A stretch of DNA of 16,158 bases from an uncultured Capnocytophaga sp. (GTDB taxonomy: Bacteria; Bacteroidota; Bacteroidia; Flavobacteriales; Flavobacteriaceae), in assembly GCA_915070235.1 (NCBI GenBank), contig CAJZFM010000017.1, forward strand, positions 1-16,158. Direction: 5' to 3'. Under the pieces are notes generated by a model. That model saw nothing but the letters and a program-made list of their open reading frames with translations. It was not told where the DNA came from and did not search any database. A program made the position numbers and the translations under genes. Below are positions 7,204 to 14,231 of this stretch, piece after piece; positions within the stretch are counted from its first letter, which is position 1, and each line of letters starts with the position of its first letter.

Positions 7204-8733
7204 ATGTCTCCCAAAAAAATAGTAATCTTTATGCTTGGTGTATTACTCTCTTTGCTGTGGCTTACCTTTGTTAGCCGTGAATATATGGACGAAGAGAACG
7301 AAGTAGCCCATGGAATAAGAATTGGTAATTTCCAAATGAAGTACCCTACTTTCTGGGATATCTTCTCCCGTCAAGAGCATATTACCAACGATAAGGCTAT
7401 GGCGATTATACAGGGGAAAGAGCCTGATCTTGAGAAAGTTGAAAAAGATACAATGGGGACGACAACTATGGTCAATAGGCATAAGTTCGTCTTCCCTGAG
7501 GATATGAATCAATTGCGAGACTCCATTGGTGCTTTCCTCTCAGCGGGGAATCCTCCCTTGGTGAGCAATGTGGAGGGGCAGATCTACTATCCTGCTCCTG
7601 CCAAGGACTTCGTTAAGAAGCTGCATGAGAAGCTCAGCCAGCCCTCTTGTCGTATTCTTCATTATGGAGATTCCAAGATAGAGGGCGACCGTATCACCGC
7701 TTATTTGCGCAATGGCCTACAAACCCTCTATGGGGGGACAGGGCCTGGCTACTTTCCTATCAAGATGCCTTATGGGCAGCGCAGTATCATAGAACAGACC
7801 TCAGGGAACTGGTATCGCTATGCCCTATTCAATGCCGAACAGCGCAAAAACAAAGACCTTTTGCAAAACAATCAGTATGGGCTCTATGCCAATGTTTGCC
7901 GTTTTGCTCCTGCACGTGGCGAGACAGCTGGGCTTAAGACGGCTTCTTTTACCATTTCTCCTTCGCATTCTTATTACAATAGGCTCAGCCAATATAACCA
8001 AGTAACCATACATTATGGTAATTGTACTACACCTGCCTTAGTCACTGTCTATGAAGATAATACGGAGATAAGGAAAGATACACTTATAGCCGATGGTGCC
8101 TATCATGCTTATAAGCTGAACTTTTCTGCCACACCCAAGAAGCTCCGAGTACAGTTCACCAGCACCAAAAGCCCTGATTTCTATGGGGTAACGGCAGGTA
8201 GTACCGAGGGGGTACAGGCTGATAATATCCCTACGCGTGGGGATTCTGGCTTTCACTTTACCCGTATTCAGGATACTTATGATGCGATGAGCCGTGAGTT
8301 AAAACCCGATATTATCATCTTCCAATTCGGGGGGAACCTCGTTCCATATCTGACCAAAAACAAGGTAGCTTCCAGCGTAAAACGTATCATTACCAATATG
8401 CAGTGGGTACAGAAGCGCAACCCCGACGCCCTCTTTATCCTAATAGGCCCCAGCGATATGCTTAAGCGAAGTACCAAGACCACTTATGACATTATCCCAG
8501 AGCTGGTGGAGGAGATGAAGAAGCAAACGGCTGAGAATGGCTTTGCGTTCTTTAGTATGTACGAGGCCATGGGGGGCAAGAACTCTATGAAGATATGGTA
8601 TGATAACCGCATGGCAGCCAGCGATTTGGTACATTTCTCTGACAAGGGTACCGAGCGTATGGCACAACTGCTATTCCAGAACCTGGTGGAGGACTTACTT
8701 TCGGTACAATCTCCCGATATGTACAAAAAATAA
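7204..8733 (+). CDS. Membrane-anchored SGNH/GDSL hydrolase family protein
   Basis: The protein has 509 residues. A hydrophobic segment at about 5-22 is likely an uncleaved N-terminal anchor, placing the rest in the periplasm. SGNH blocks are present: GDS with nucleophile Ser157 (YGDSKIEGD), Gly in RGDSGF near 346, GGN at 376-378 (FQFGGN) and the Asp474-x-x-His477 pair (DLVHF). About 180 residues, rich in beta-type sequence, lie between blocks I and II and may be a carbohydrate-binding module. Proteins of this layout in Bacteroidota resemble AlgX/PatB-type enzymes that add or remove O-acetyl groups on polysaccharide or peptidoglycan; the exact substrate cannot be told. No MBOAT acyltransferase partner is in the window. 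It has its own promoter and converges on comM with only six bases between stop codons. Confidence 0.8.
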   Translation: MSPKKIVIFMLGVLLSLLWLTFVSREYMDEENEVAHGIRIGNFQMKYPTFWDIFSRQEHITNDKAMAIIQGKEPDLEKVEKDTMGTTTMVNRHKFVFPEDMNQLRDSIGAFLSAGNPPLVSNVEGQIYYPAPAKDFVKKLHEKLSQPSCRILHYGDSKIEGDRITAYLRNGLQTLYGGTGPGYFPIKMPYGQRSIIEQTSGNWYRYALFNAEQRKNKDLLQNNQYGLYANVCRFAPARGETAGLKTASFTISPSHSYYNRLSQYNQVTIHYGNCTTPALVTVYEDNTEIRKDTLIADGAYHAYKLNFSATPKKLRVQFTSTKSPDFYGVTAGSTEGVQADNIPTRGDSGFHFTRIQDTYDAMSRELKPDIIIFQFGGNLVPYLTKNKVASSVKRIITNMQWVQKRNPDALFILIGPSDMLKRSTKTTYDIIPELVEEMKKQTAENGFAFFSMYEAMGGKNSMKIWYDNRMAASDLVHFSDKGTERMAQLLFQNLVEDLLSVQSPDMYKK

Positions 8734-8739
8734 GCTACT

Positions 8740-10281
8740 TTAGAACCCACCCAACCAGCCTTCTCGGTCGAGGCTGCGGTATTGTATGGCCTCACCTATA
8801 TGGTGCTCCTGTATGGTTTCCGCTCCTTCCAAGTCGGCTATGGTACGAGCGACCTTTAAGATACGGTCATAGGCACGCGCCGAAAGGTTAAGTCGTTCCA
8901 TGGCTTTCTTGAGCATCGCCAAGGAGGAGGCCTCCACATGGCAGTATTTGCCTATCTGTTGGCTGCTCATCTGGGCATTGTAGTGAATATGCTCGTACTG
9001 GGCAAACCGCTGGGTTTGTATCTCTCTGGCTCGTATGACCCGCTCGCGAATGGCGGTACTGCTTTCGGCCTTTTCCCGCTGGGCAAGTTTCTCAAAAGGT
9101 ACAGGATTGACCTCTATATGTATATCTATTCTGTCAAGCAAAGGCCCCGAAATCTTGCTCAAGTACCGCTGCATCTCGGCAGGGGAGCTTACCATAGGTG
9201 CATCAGGATCATTGAAATAACCACTGGGTGAAGGGTTCATACTGGCAACCAGCATGAACGAAGCGGGATAGGTGATGGAGAACTTAGTGCGAGAGATAGT
9301 AACTTCTCTGTCCTCCAAGGGCTGGCGCATCACCTCCAATACACTGCGCTTGAATTCGGGAAGCTCGTCCAAAAAGAGCACTCCATTGTGCGCCAAGGAG
9401 ATTTCCCCAGGCTGTGGATAGCTACCTCCTCCCACCAGTGCCACATCCGATATGGTATGGTGCGGACTGCGAAAAGGTCGCTGACAGATAAGTCCATTGT
9501 CTTTGACCCGCCCCACTACACTGTGTATCTTGGTAGTTTCTAAGGCTTCTTGCAAGGTCATAGGGGGCAGTATGCCAGGTAGGCGCTTGGCCAGCATGGT
9601 CTTACCAGAACCAGGAGGGCCAATGAGTATAATGTTATGTCCGCCCGCCGCGGCAATCTCCATACAGCGCTTGACACTTTCTTGGCCTTTGACATCGGCA
9701 AAGTCAAATTCGGGGGTCTCCACATGCTTGAAGAATTCCTCACGGGTGTTTAGCTCCACTCGCTGTAAGCTATCTTCCCCATTGAGAAAGTCTATGACCT
9801 GCTTGATATTCTCCGCTCCATACACCTCCAAGTTGTTTACTATAGCAGCTTCCTTGGCGTTTTGCATAGGGAGTATAAATCCTTTGAACCCTTCCTTTCT
9901 GGCTTGGATTGCAATAGGTAGTGCACCCTTGATGGGTTGCAGACTTCCGTCCAAGGAGAGCTCACCCATGATGATATACCGCTCTATCTCCTCACACTGT
10001 ATCTGTCCGTTGGCCGCCAAGATACCTATAGCAAAGCTCAAGTCATAGGCCGACCCCTCTTTGCGCATATCGGCAGGCGCCATATTGATCGTGATTTTCT
10101 TTCCAGGGATTTTGTATTGGTTGTTGTGTAGTGCTGCCTCTATACGGAAGTTACTCTCCTTGATAGCATTGTCGGGTAGGCCTACTAAGTGGTAGCCCAC
10201 ACCCTTATCTATATTGACCTCAATGGTAATGGTAATTGCCTCTACGCCATAAACAGCACTGCCATAGATCTTTACTAACAT
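8740..10281 (-). CDS. comM: YifB/ComM family Mg-chelatase-like AAA+ ATPase
   Basis: The protein has 513 residues, full length. ComM is a hexameric helicase that promotes branch migration when transformed DNA is integrated; the YifB family is broadly conserved also in bacteria not known to be competent. The order is the N-terminal Lon-protease-like fold (MLVKIYGSAVYG to about 170), the AAA+ module with Walker A GPPGSGKT at 221-228, SPHHT near 272, Walker B VLFLDEL at 301-307, the block PEFKRSVLEVMRQPLEDREV, and the C-terminal Mg_chelatase_C region (LNLSARAYDRILKVARTIADL). The start MLVKIYG at 10281 is the conserved family start; the in-frame TTG at 10320 overlaps a promoter box. It ends six bases from the SGNH gene, in convergent orientation. 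Confidence 0.92.
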   Translation of the reverse strand: MLVKIYGSAVYGVEAITITIEVNIDKGVGYHLVGLPDNAIKESNFRIEAALHNNQYKIPGKKITINMAPADMRKEGSAYDLSFAIGILAANGQIQCEEIERYIIMGELSLDGSLQPIKGALPIAIQARKEGFKGFILPMQNAKEAAIVNNLEVYGAENIKQVIDFLNGEDSLQRVELNTREEFFKHVETPEFDFADVKGQESVKRCMEIAAAGGHNIILIGPPGSGKTMLAKRLPGILPPMTLQEALETTKIHSVVGRVKDNGLICQRPFRSPHHTISDVALVGGGSYPQPGEISLAHNGVLFLDELPEFKRSVLEVMRQPLEDREVTISRTKFSITYPASFMLVASMNPSPSGYFNDPDAPMVSSPAEMQRYLSKISGPLLDRIDIHIEVNPVPFEKLAQREKAESSTAIRERVIRAREIQTQRFAQYEHIHYNAQMSSQQIGKYCHVEASSLAMLKKAMERLNLSARAYDRILKVARTIADLEGAETIQEHHIGEAIQYRSLDREGWLGGF

Positions 10282-10317
10282 GCTCTTTGTTTTTGAAAAA
10301 AGATTTTTTGTGTAGTG

Positions 10318-10325
10318 CAAATTTA
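10318..10325 (-). promoter_or_regulatory. Possible comM promoter -7 element
   Basis: TAAATTTG on the minus strand matches TAnnTTTG, with an expected leader of about 30 bases to the ATG at 10281. The -33 region is weak. Confidence 0.4.
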
Positions 10326-10397
10326 CGAAAAAATAACGAATTTTGGGTTATAAAAATGATTTTTCTTTTTCTGCATGGCTATATCTGTAATTTTCAC

Positions 10398-10405
10398 TAC
10401 TTTTG
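10398..10405 (+). promoter_or_regulatory. Possible promoter -7 element of the Nudix/DUF2809 pair
   Basis: TACTTTTG matches TAnnTTTG and would start transcription near 10412, about 14 bases before the Nudix ATG. No clear -33 TTG is seen. Confidence 0.45.
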
Positions 10406-10425
10406 TCCTTGTAAAATGAGTAATC

Positions 10426-10941
10426 ATGGAAAGTATTTTTACCTATTGTCCCCATTGCGGAAGCAAGGATATAGAGTTTCCTAATTTAGTACGTTTTCTC
10501 TGCCACCATTGTGGTTTTGTCTATTACCACAATATAGCTGCTGCCGTCGCAGTTATCTTTAGGCGCGAGAGGGAAATCCTTTTTGCAGTGCGTAATATAG
10601 ACCCTGACAAAGGCAAGCTTGACCTCCCTGGAGGTTTTATAGATCCTGATGAGAATGCCGAAGCCGCTGCTTGTCGTGAGGTAAATGAAGAATTGGGCTT
10701 AGAGATAACGCCAAGCCAACTAAAATATGTAACTACTCAACCCAATCACTATTTGTACAAGAATATTCCCTATCGCACTATGGATATCTTCTACGAATGT
10801 CCCTTAGATGTCCCTGTTTCTGTAAGGGCAGCCGATGAAATCAAGTCCTTACAATGGATTCCCATACCTGAAATAGACCTCAGTAAAATAGGTTTCGTCT
10901 CTGTAAGAACAGTCATTGAAAAATATTACTTAAACCAATGA
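10426..10941 (+). CDS. Nudix hydrolase with N-terminal zinc ribbon
   Basis: The protein has 171 residues. Nudix enzymes cleave nucleoside diphosphates linked to another group, such as ADP-ribose, NADH or oxidised nucleotides. A zinc ribbon at the start has Cys8, Cys11, Cys26 and Cys29 (CPHCG and CHHCG), as in NudC-like proteins. The complete Nudix box at 70-92 reads Gly70, five residues, Glu76, seven residues, REVNEELGL. The substrate is not evident; the zinc ribbon suggests, but does not prove, a NADH-pyrophosphatase-like subgroup. The protein is much shorter than NudC itself. The stop codon overlaps the ATG of the next gene by four bases (ATGA), so the two are translationally coupled. Confidence 0.88.
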   Translation: MESIFTYCPHCGSKDIEFPNLVRFLCHHCGFVYYHNIAAAVAVIFRREREILFAVRNIDPDKGKLDLPGGFIDPDENAEAAACREVNEELGLEITPSQLKYVTTQPNHYLYKNIPYRTMDIFYECPLDVPVSVRAADEIKSLQWIPIPEIDLSKIGFVSVRTVIEKYYLNQ

Positions 10942-11297
10942 AATTCAATTCCAAATACTTCTTCGCTGCTCTGATCCTCTTTTTGGTAGAGGTAGCCATA
11001 GCCACTTTATTCAAGAGTGTTTCCTTTGTACGGGCATACTTGGGGGATATTTTGGTAGTGATACTAATTTATTGTTTTATTAGAGCCTTTTTCCGTATCA
11101 AGAATACCAAGAAATTACTTATAGGGATTTTCTGCTTTGCTGTATTTGTGGAGATACTACAGTACTTTAAGATCGCAACTTTCTTGGGCTTTGGTAAGGG
11201 TACCCTTGGGTATATTCTTTTAGGGAATCATTTTTCCTATGAGGATATCCTTTGCTATGCCACTGGCTGTTTCTTAGCATTTATCTTTGACAAATAA
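10938..11297 (+). CDS. DUF2809 family membrane protein
   Basis: The protein has 119 residues and about four hydrophobic segments (roughly 8-27, 33-50, 58-76 and 98-116), so it is an inner-membrane protein. The pattern YLGDILVVILIY, FVEILQYF and a C-terminal EDILCYATG fits DUF2809, a family of unknown function. The ATG overlaps the stop of the Nudix gene, so it is expressed with it; a shared function is unproven. Confidence 0.75.
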   Translation: MKFNSKYFFAALILFLVEVAIATLFKSVSFVRAYLGDILVVILIYCFIRAFFRIKNTKKLLIGIFCFAVFVEILQYFKIATFLGFGKGTLGYILLGNHFSYEDILCYATGCFLAFIFDK

Positions 11298-11404
11298 CCT
11301 GCTTTTTGCCTTAAGTAATGATTTTCTCTTTTCATGCAAAGCCTGCTATCCACTGAGGATTAACTTTTTAGAGATGAAGATTAACAAAAATATAAAGGTG
11401 TAAT

Positions 11405-11436
11405 TTTGTTTTGTATTTCAGGATTTTATATTTTTG
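11405..11436 (+). promoter_or_regulatory. Bacteroidota-type promoter of the propeller lipoprotein gene
   Basis: TTTG at 11405-11408 and TATTTTTG at 11429-11436 are 20 bases apart. The predicted start near 11443 gives a leader of about 15 bases and rules out the in-frame TTG at 11434 as the translation start. Confidence 0.55.
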
Positions 11437-11457
11437 TCCTCAATAAATAATATAGAT

Positions 11458-12546
11458 ATGAAGAAATTAACTTTTACAATAGTTATTGCCTCGTTATTTT
11501 TGTGCTTTTCTTGTAGTAAAGATAATGAGACATCAGCAGCAGGTACCTTAGGGGTTACAGGCAGTGGCATATACTACCAATTTGCAGGTGGGTATGGGTA
11601 TTATGACCTTCGCTCAGGGAGAAACATTACTGAGATATTCAAGAGCAATATAGTTGATAAGTATGATGTCTCTTGGGATGGCCAGAAGCTATTGGTGGCT
11701 TGGGCAAAACGACCTTATGGCCAATATCAGACGGATTATCTTCAATTTACCTATCTGCCTATGCTTGAGAAGAAATCTGGTGCAGCTACCAGTGATGATG
11801 ATTTCGAGAAGCGTAAAATCAATTCCTTTGACTTCAATGGTTATGAGGTAGGTGCCGCTGGCGGGGTAGGTTTTTTCCTCTCGCCTGACGAGCGCTTTGT
11901 CGCTGTACAAGCCCAAAAATCTATGGGTTATAATGATGATAATCCTGCAAGTATATTGGATAGGAGTAGCGGGCGTGTGCTAAAAGAATTTAATATCGAC
12001 GGATATGAGCCGCATAGGATCAATATCGTAGGCTGGTCAAGTGTTGGGGAACTTTTCCTTAGTGTAGATAATGAACTCAGAAAAGCCTCAGAAAGCAATA
12101 ACTGGCGGATGACCTATGTAAAAAAGCTCCCATTTGATGATATAGAGATGCTCAATATGAACTCACAAGGAACACAATTTGTCTTCAGAAGGGGAGATAA
12201 GCATATTTGGATCTATGATATACAAGAGGACTCACACTACCAAGTAACTACTTCAAAGGTAGATGGCATTACCGATGCAAGAACTTATTATTCAGGTGGA
12301 GAGCGTCTCCCATCCTTTTCTCCAGATGGGAAGTATATTGCCTTTACAGGACAACCCAGACACTCTGCAGTGCCCTATGCCTATGACCCAGCGGTATTTG
12401 GGACTGCAGGGGTAGCCAATATGCTTATCATTATAGAGAATAATGGCAAAACTAGAGATCTTGATGCCGATAATGACGGTACTATATTCTATCCCAAAGA
12501 TGGGAAATACCCCATATCAGCAGAGCAACGACTCATCTGGAGATAA
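11458..12546 (+). CDS. Lipoprotein with TolB/PD40-like beta-propeller repeats
   Basis: The protein has 362 residues. The start MKKLTFTIVIASLFLCFSC is a lipoprotein signal peptide with the lipidated Cys19. The next residues, SKDNE, place Lys-Asp at +2/+3 after the cysteine, close to the lipoprotein export signal described in Capnocytophaga that sends lipoproteins to the cell surface. The mature part has PD40-type blades, for example FLSPDERFVAVQA near residue 140 and PSFSPDGKYIAFTG near 287, which implies a WD40/TolB-like propeller. Partners are unknown. The end (SAEQRLIWR) may be slightly short, since a last blade normally continues. It converges on the YD-repeat gene with ten bases between stop codons. 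Confidence 0.7.
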   Translation: MKKLTFTIVIASLFLCFSCSKDNETSAAGTLGVTGSGIYYQFAGGYGYYDLRSGRNITEIFKSNIVDKYDVSWDGQKLLVAWAKRPYGQYQTDYLQFTYLPMLEKKSGAATSDDDFEKRKINSFDFNGYEVGAAGGVGFFLSPDERFVAVQAQKSMGYNDDNPASILDRSSGRVLKEFNIDGYEPHRINIVGWSSVGELFLSVDNELRKASESNNWRMTYVKKLPFDDIEMLNMNSQGTQFVFRRGDKHIWIYDIQEDSHYQVTTSKVDGITDARTYYSGGERLPSFSPDGKYIAFTGQPRHSAVPYAYDPAVFGTAGVANMLIIIENNGKTRDLDADNDGTIFYPKDGKYPISAEQRLIWR

Positions 12547-12556
12547 AAGAAGTCAC

Positions 12557-13747
12557 TTATTGATAATAGGTAAAGATGCGCTCTACAATGGCAGCAGGTT
12601 TGTTATTTTTGTACCAAATTTCCTCTGTGCAGTTGTTGAATTTGTCATAGTGGTAGATGGTTCTATTAGGGGAAGGAATCTGTCCGTCATCTATTTGTAG
12701 CAAATTTCCTTTCTCATCATACGTATAATACGTTCCAGAGGTAAAATCGCCTGTAAGGAGATTAAAATTTTCTTCCTTGATGAGTTGGTTGTCCTTGTTG
12801 TAAGAAAAAAGAGTCTTTATGACCTCTCCTTCCAGAAAATAACTATAAGTTTCTACTTCCTTGTCGTTTTCCATACAGTGGTAGGAACGAAATTCCTCTT
12901 CCTTGTATGTTTGTATCTCTACTATAGCTCCTTTGGAGTCATAGATGTAGTATCTTGTTCTCTTGTCAGAGATATCTTTCTCATCATGTAAAGGTGTTGT
13001 ATAGGTGGTCTCTTCATATACTTCATTATTGGCTAAATATTGATAAGTAGTATAAAAACAAAATATCGAGTAACATTCTTTCTTTTCAGCAAGCAATGTA
13101 CCTTCTTTCGTATATGTATACCAAGTATCATAGGCTTCATCACCTAAAAGGCTAGTAGATTTGTTTTTTTCATATGTAATATTCCCTTTGCTATTATATG
13201 AATATCTATTTTTATTAATGAGTGTATTATTCCTATATTCTGAAATAGCTTTTTTCCTTTTGTTTTTATCAAACAACATTCTTATTTCAAATAAGTTGCC
13301 ATCAATCTTGTATTTTTTAGAGATCATTACTTTTCCCTCGTAGAAAATTTCTTCTTCTATATGTTCGGGATTGTTTTCCTCTTTGTATTTGTATTCATCA
13401 GCTTTTGTAAGTAGATTATCCGTGTTGTATTGGTAAAATATCTTTTGGAAAAGTTTTCCATCGGTATAGTAGTTATAAAATTCTATGATATTTCCCTTTT
13501 TATCAAAGATATATCGGCTATGTACGGGCATACGTTCTACTTTGGCATTTTTAGGAAATATCTTTGCCTCTTTTCCGTTTTTATTTTCATAATGGTAAAT
13601 GAATTTCTCTACTGATTTTACTTTCCCTTGAGGAGTAATACCTAAGTTTCTAAGATGTTCGTTAGTATATCTATTAGGGTCATCTTCTTGTGCCAAAATG
13701 AATATAGAATAAGAACTAAGGAGTAAGGTAAAGATAAAATGTTTCAT
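12557..13747 (-). CDS. Secreted protein with degenerate YD-like (RHS-type) repeats
   Basis: The protein has 396 residues. MKHFIFTLLLSSYSIFILAQ is a signal peptide with likely cleavage after Ala19 or Gln20; there is no lipobox cysteine, so it is probably periplasmic or outer-membrane associated. The rest consists of repeats of about 20-50 residues with a YxYDxKGN-type core: FDKKGN at about 81, YNSKGN at 184, YIYDSKG at 267, YTYDEKGN at 341, YHYDKFNN at 365. Many aromatic and charged residues suggest a beta-strand sheet like YD/MORN-type repeats. Function is unknown. It ends IVERIFTYYQ, an ending shared with the 99-residue lipoprotein upstream and the remnant beyond that. It lies 12 bases behind the lipoprotein gene, apparently in the same transcript. 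Confidence 0.75.
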   Translation of the reverse strand: MKHFIFTLLLSSYSIFILAQEDDPNRYTNEHLRNLGITPQGKVKSVEKFIYHYENKNGKEAKIFPKNAKVERMPVHSRYIFDKKGNIIEFYNYYTDGKLFQKIFYQYNTDNLLTKADEYKYKEENNPEHIEEEIFYEGKVMISKKYKIDGNLFEIRMLFDKNKRKKAISEYRNNTLINKNRYSYNSKGNITYEKNKSTSLLGDEAYDTWYTYTKEGTLLAEKKECYSIFCFYTTYQYLANNEVYEETTYTTPLHDEKDISDKRTRYYIYDSKGAIVEIQTYKEEEFRSYHCMENDKEVETYSYFLEGEVIKTLFSYNKDNQLIKEENFNLLTGDFTSGTYYTYDEKGNLLQIDDGQIPSPNRTIYHYDKFNNCTEEIWYKNNKPAAIVERIFTYYQ

Positions 13748-13759
13748 GGTTTAAATCTT

Positions 13760-14059
13760 TTACTGGTAATAAGTAATCTTGCGTTCTATAACATAGGTAG
13801 CATTATTATAGTCAGCTACATCATATCTTTTTTCGTATGGTACTTTTACATATTTACCATTAATTTCTTCTATATCATATTTCATTATATGAATAGATTT
13901 TATCTTTCCTTTAAGTGTATCAGGAAAGTCGTATTCAATGATAGGGGGTATATGATACGTTTTATTTATATTTTTTATTTCCTTGTTGTTTCCACAAGAA
14001 CATAGCAAAGATATAAAAACAAAAAAACTTATTTTAGTTATAAAAATGGTGTTTCTCAT
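13760..14059 (-). CDS. Small lipoprotein, shortened relative of the YD-like-repeat protein
   Basis: The protein has 99 residues. A lipoprotein signal peptide ends LCSC with Cys22 as the likely lipidated residue. Residues 49-70 (LKGKIKSIHIMKYDIEEING) resemble residues 39-58 of the 396-residue neighbour (PQGKVKSVEKFIYHYENKNG). The last residues (YVIERKITYYQ) match the C-terminus of that neighbour. The whole thus looks like the first and last units of the longer family joined, with the repeats between them missing. No promoter of its own is seen, and the next gene starts 12 bases downstream. It may be a functional small lipoprotein or a decay product. Confidence 0.6.
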   Translation of the reverse strand: MRNTIFITKISFFVFISLLCSCGNNKEIKNINKTYHIPPIIEYDFPDTLKGKIKSIHIMKYDIEEINGKYVKVPYEKRYDVADYNNATYVIERKITYYQ

Positions 14060-14065
14060 ACTATT

Positions 14066-14191
14066 TTATTCGTAATAGGTAAATGTTCTTTCGTAGATAT
14101 GTGAAAATTTGTTATTGTAATATACTTCCTGCTTGATCCAGTTATTATGCTCGTCATAAAAATAGATTATTTTTTCAGAAAGATGACCATC
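14066..14191 (-). pseudogene. C-terminal remnant of a third YD-like-repeat gene
   Basis: On the minus strand this reads DGHLSEKIIYFYDEHNN followed by WIKQEVYYNNKFSHIYERTFTYYE and a stop. It is clearly related to the C-terminus of the 396-residue protein (YHYDKFNN, then VERIFTYYQ) and to its DGKLFQKIFYQYN unit. There is no start codon, and homology ends exactly where the GC-rich repeat begins at 14191, so it is a truncated leftover. It overlaps no other gene and sits six bases before the 99-residue lipoprotein ATG. Confidence 0.7.
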
Positions 14192-14231
14192 GCTACATTC
14201 CCCCTCCTTGGGAGGGGGTTAGGGGGAGGAC
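14191..14231. repeat. GC-rich hairpin repeat at the tolC 3' end
   Basis: The stretch contains a perfect 8-bp stem (14200-14207 with 14211-14218) around a 3-base loop, followed by a G-rich tract (TTAGGGGGAGG). The first 15 bases (cgctacattccccct) recur exactly at 15936-15950. Such C/G-run hairpins are common interspersed repeats in Bacteroidota genomes. Here it lies inside the end of the tolC frame and could also act as a transcript-end or stability hairpin. Confidence 0.75.

Noticed and set aside
9497..10048. A 183-residue plus-strand open frame antisense to comM
   Set aside because: comM is a full-length, strongly conserved gene here; the antisense frame is a by-product of its codon use.
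12557..13747. Polymorphic RHS toxin
   Set aside because: The repeats are loose YD-like units. There is no RHS core end motif and no distinct C-terminal toxin domain; the protein ends in the same repeat ending as its relatives.
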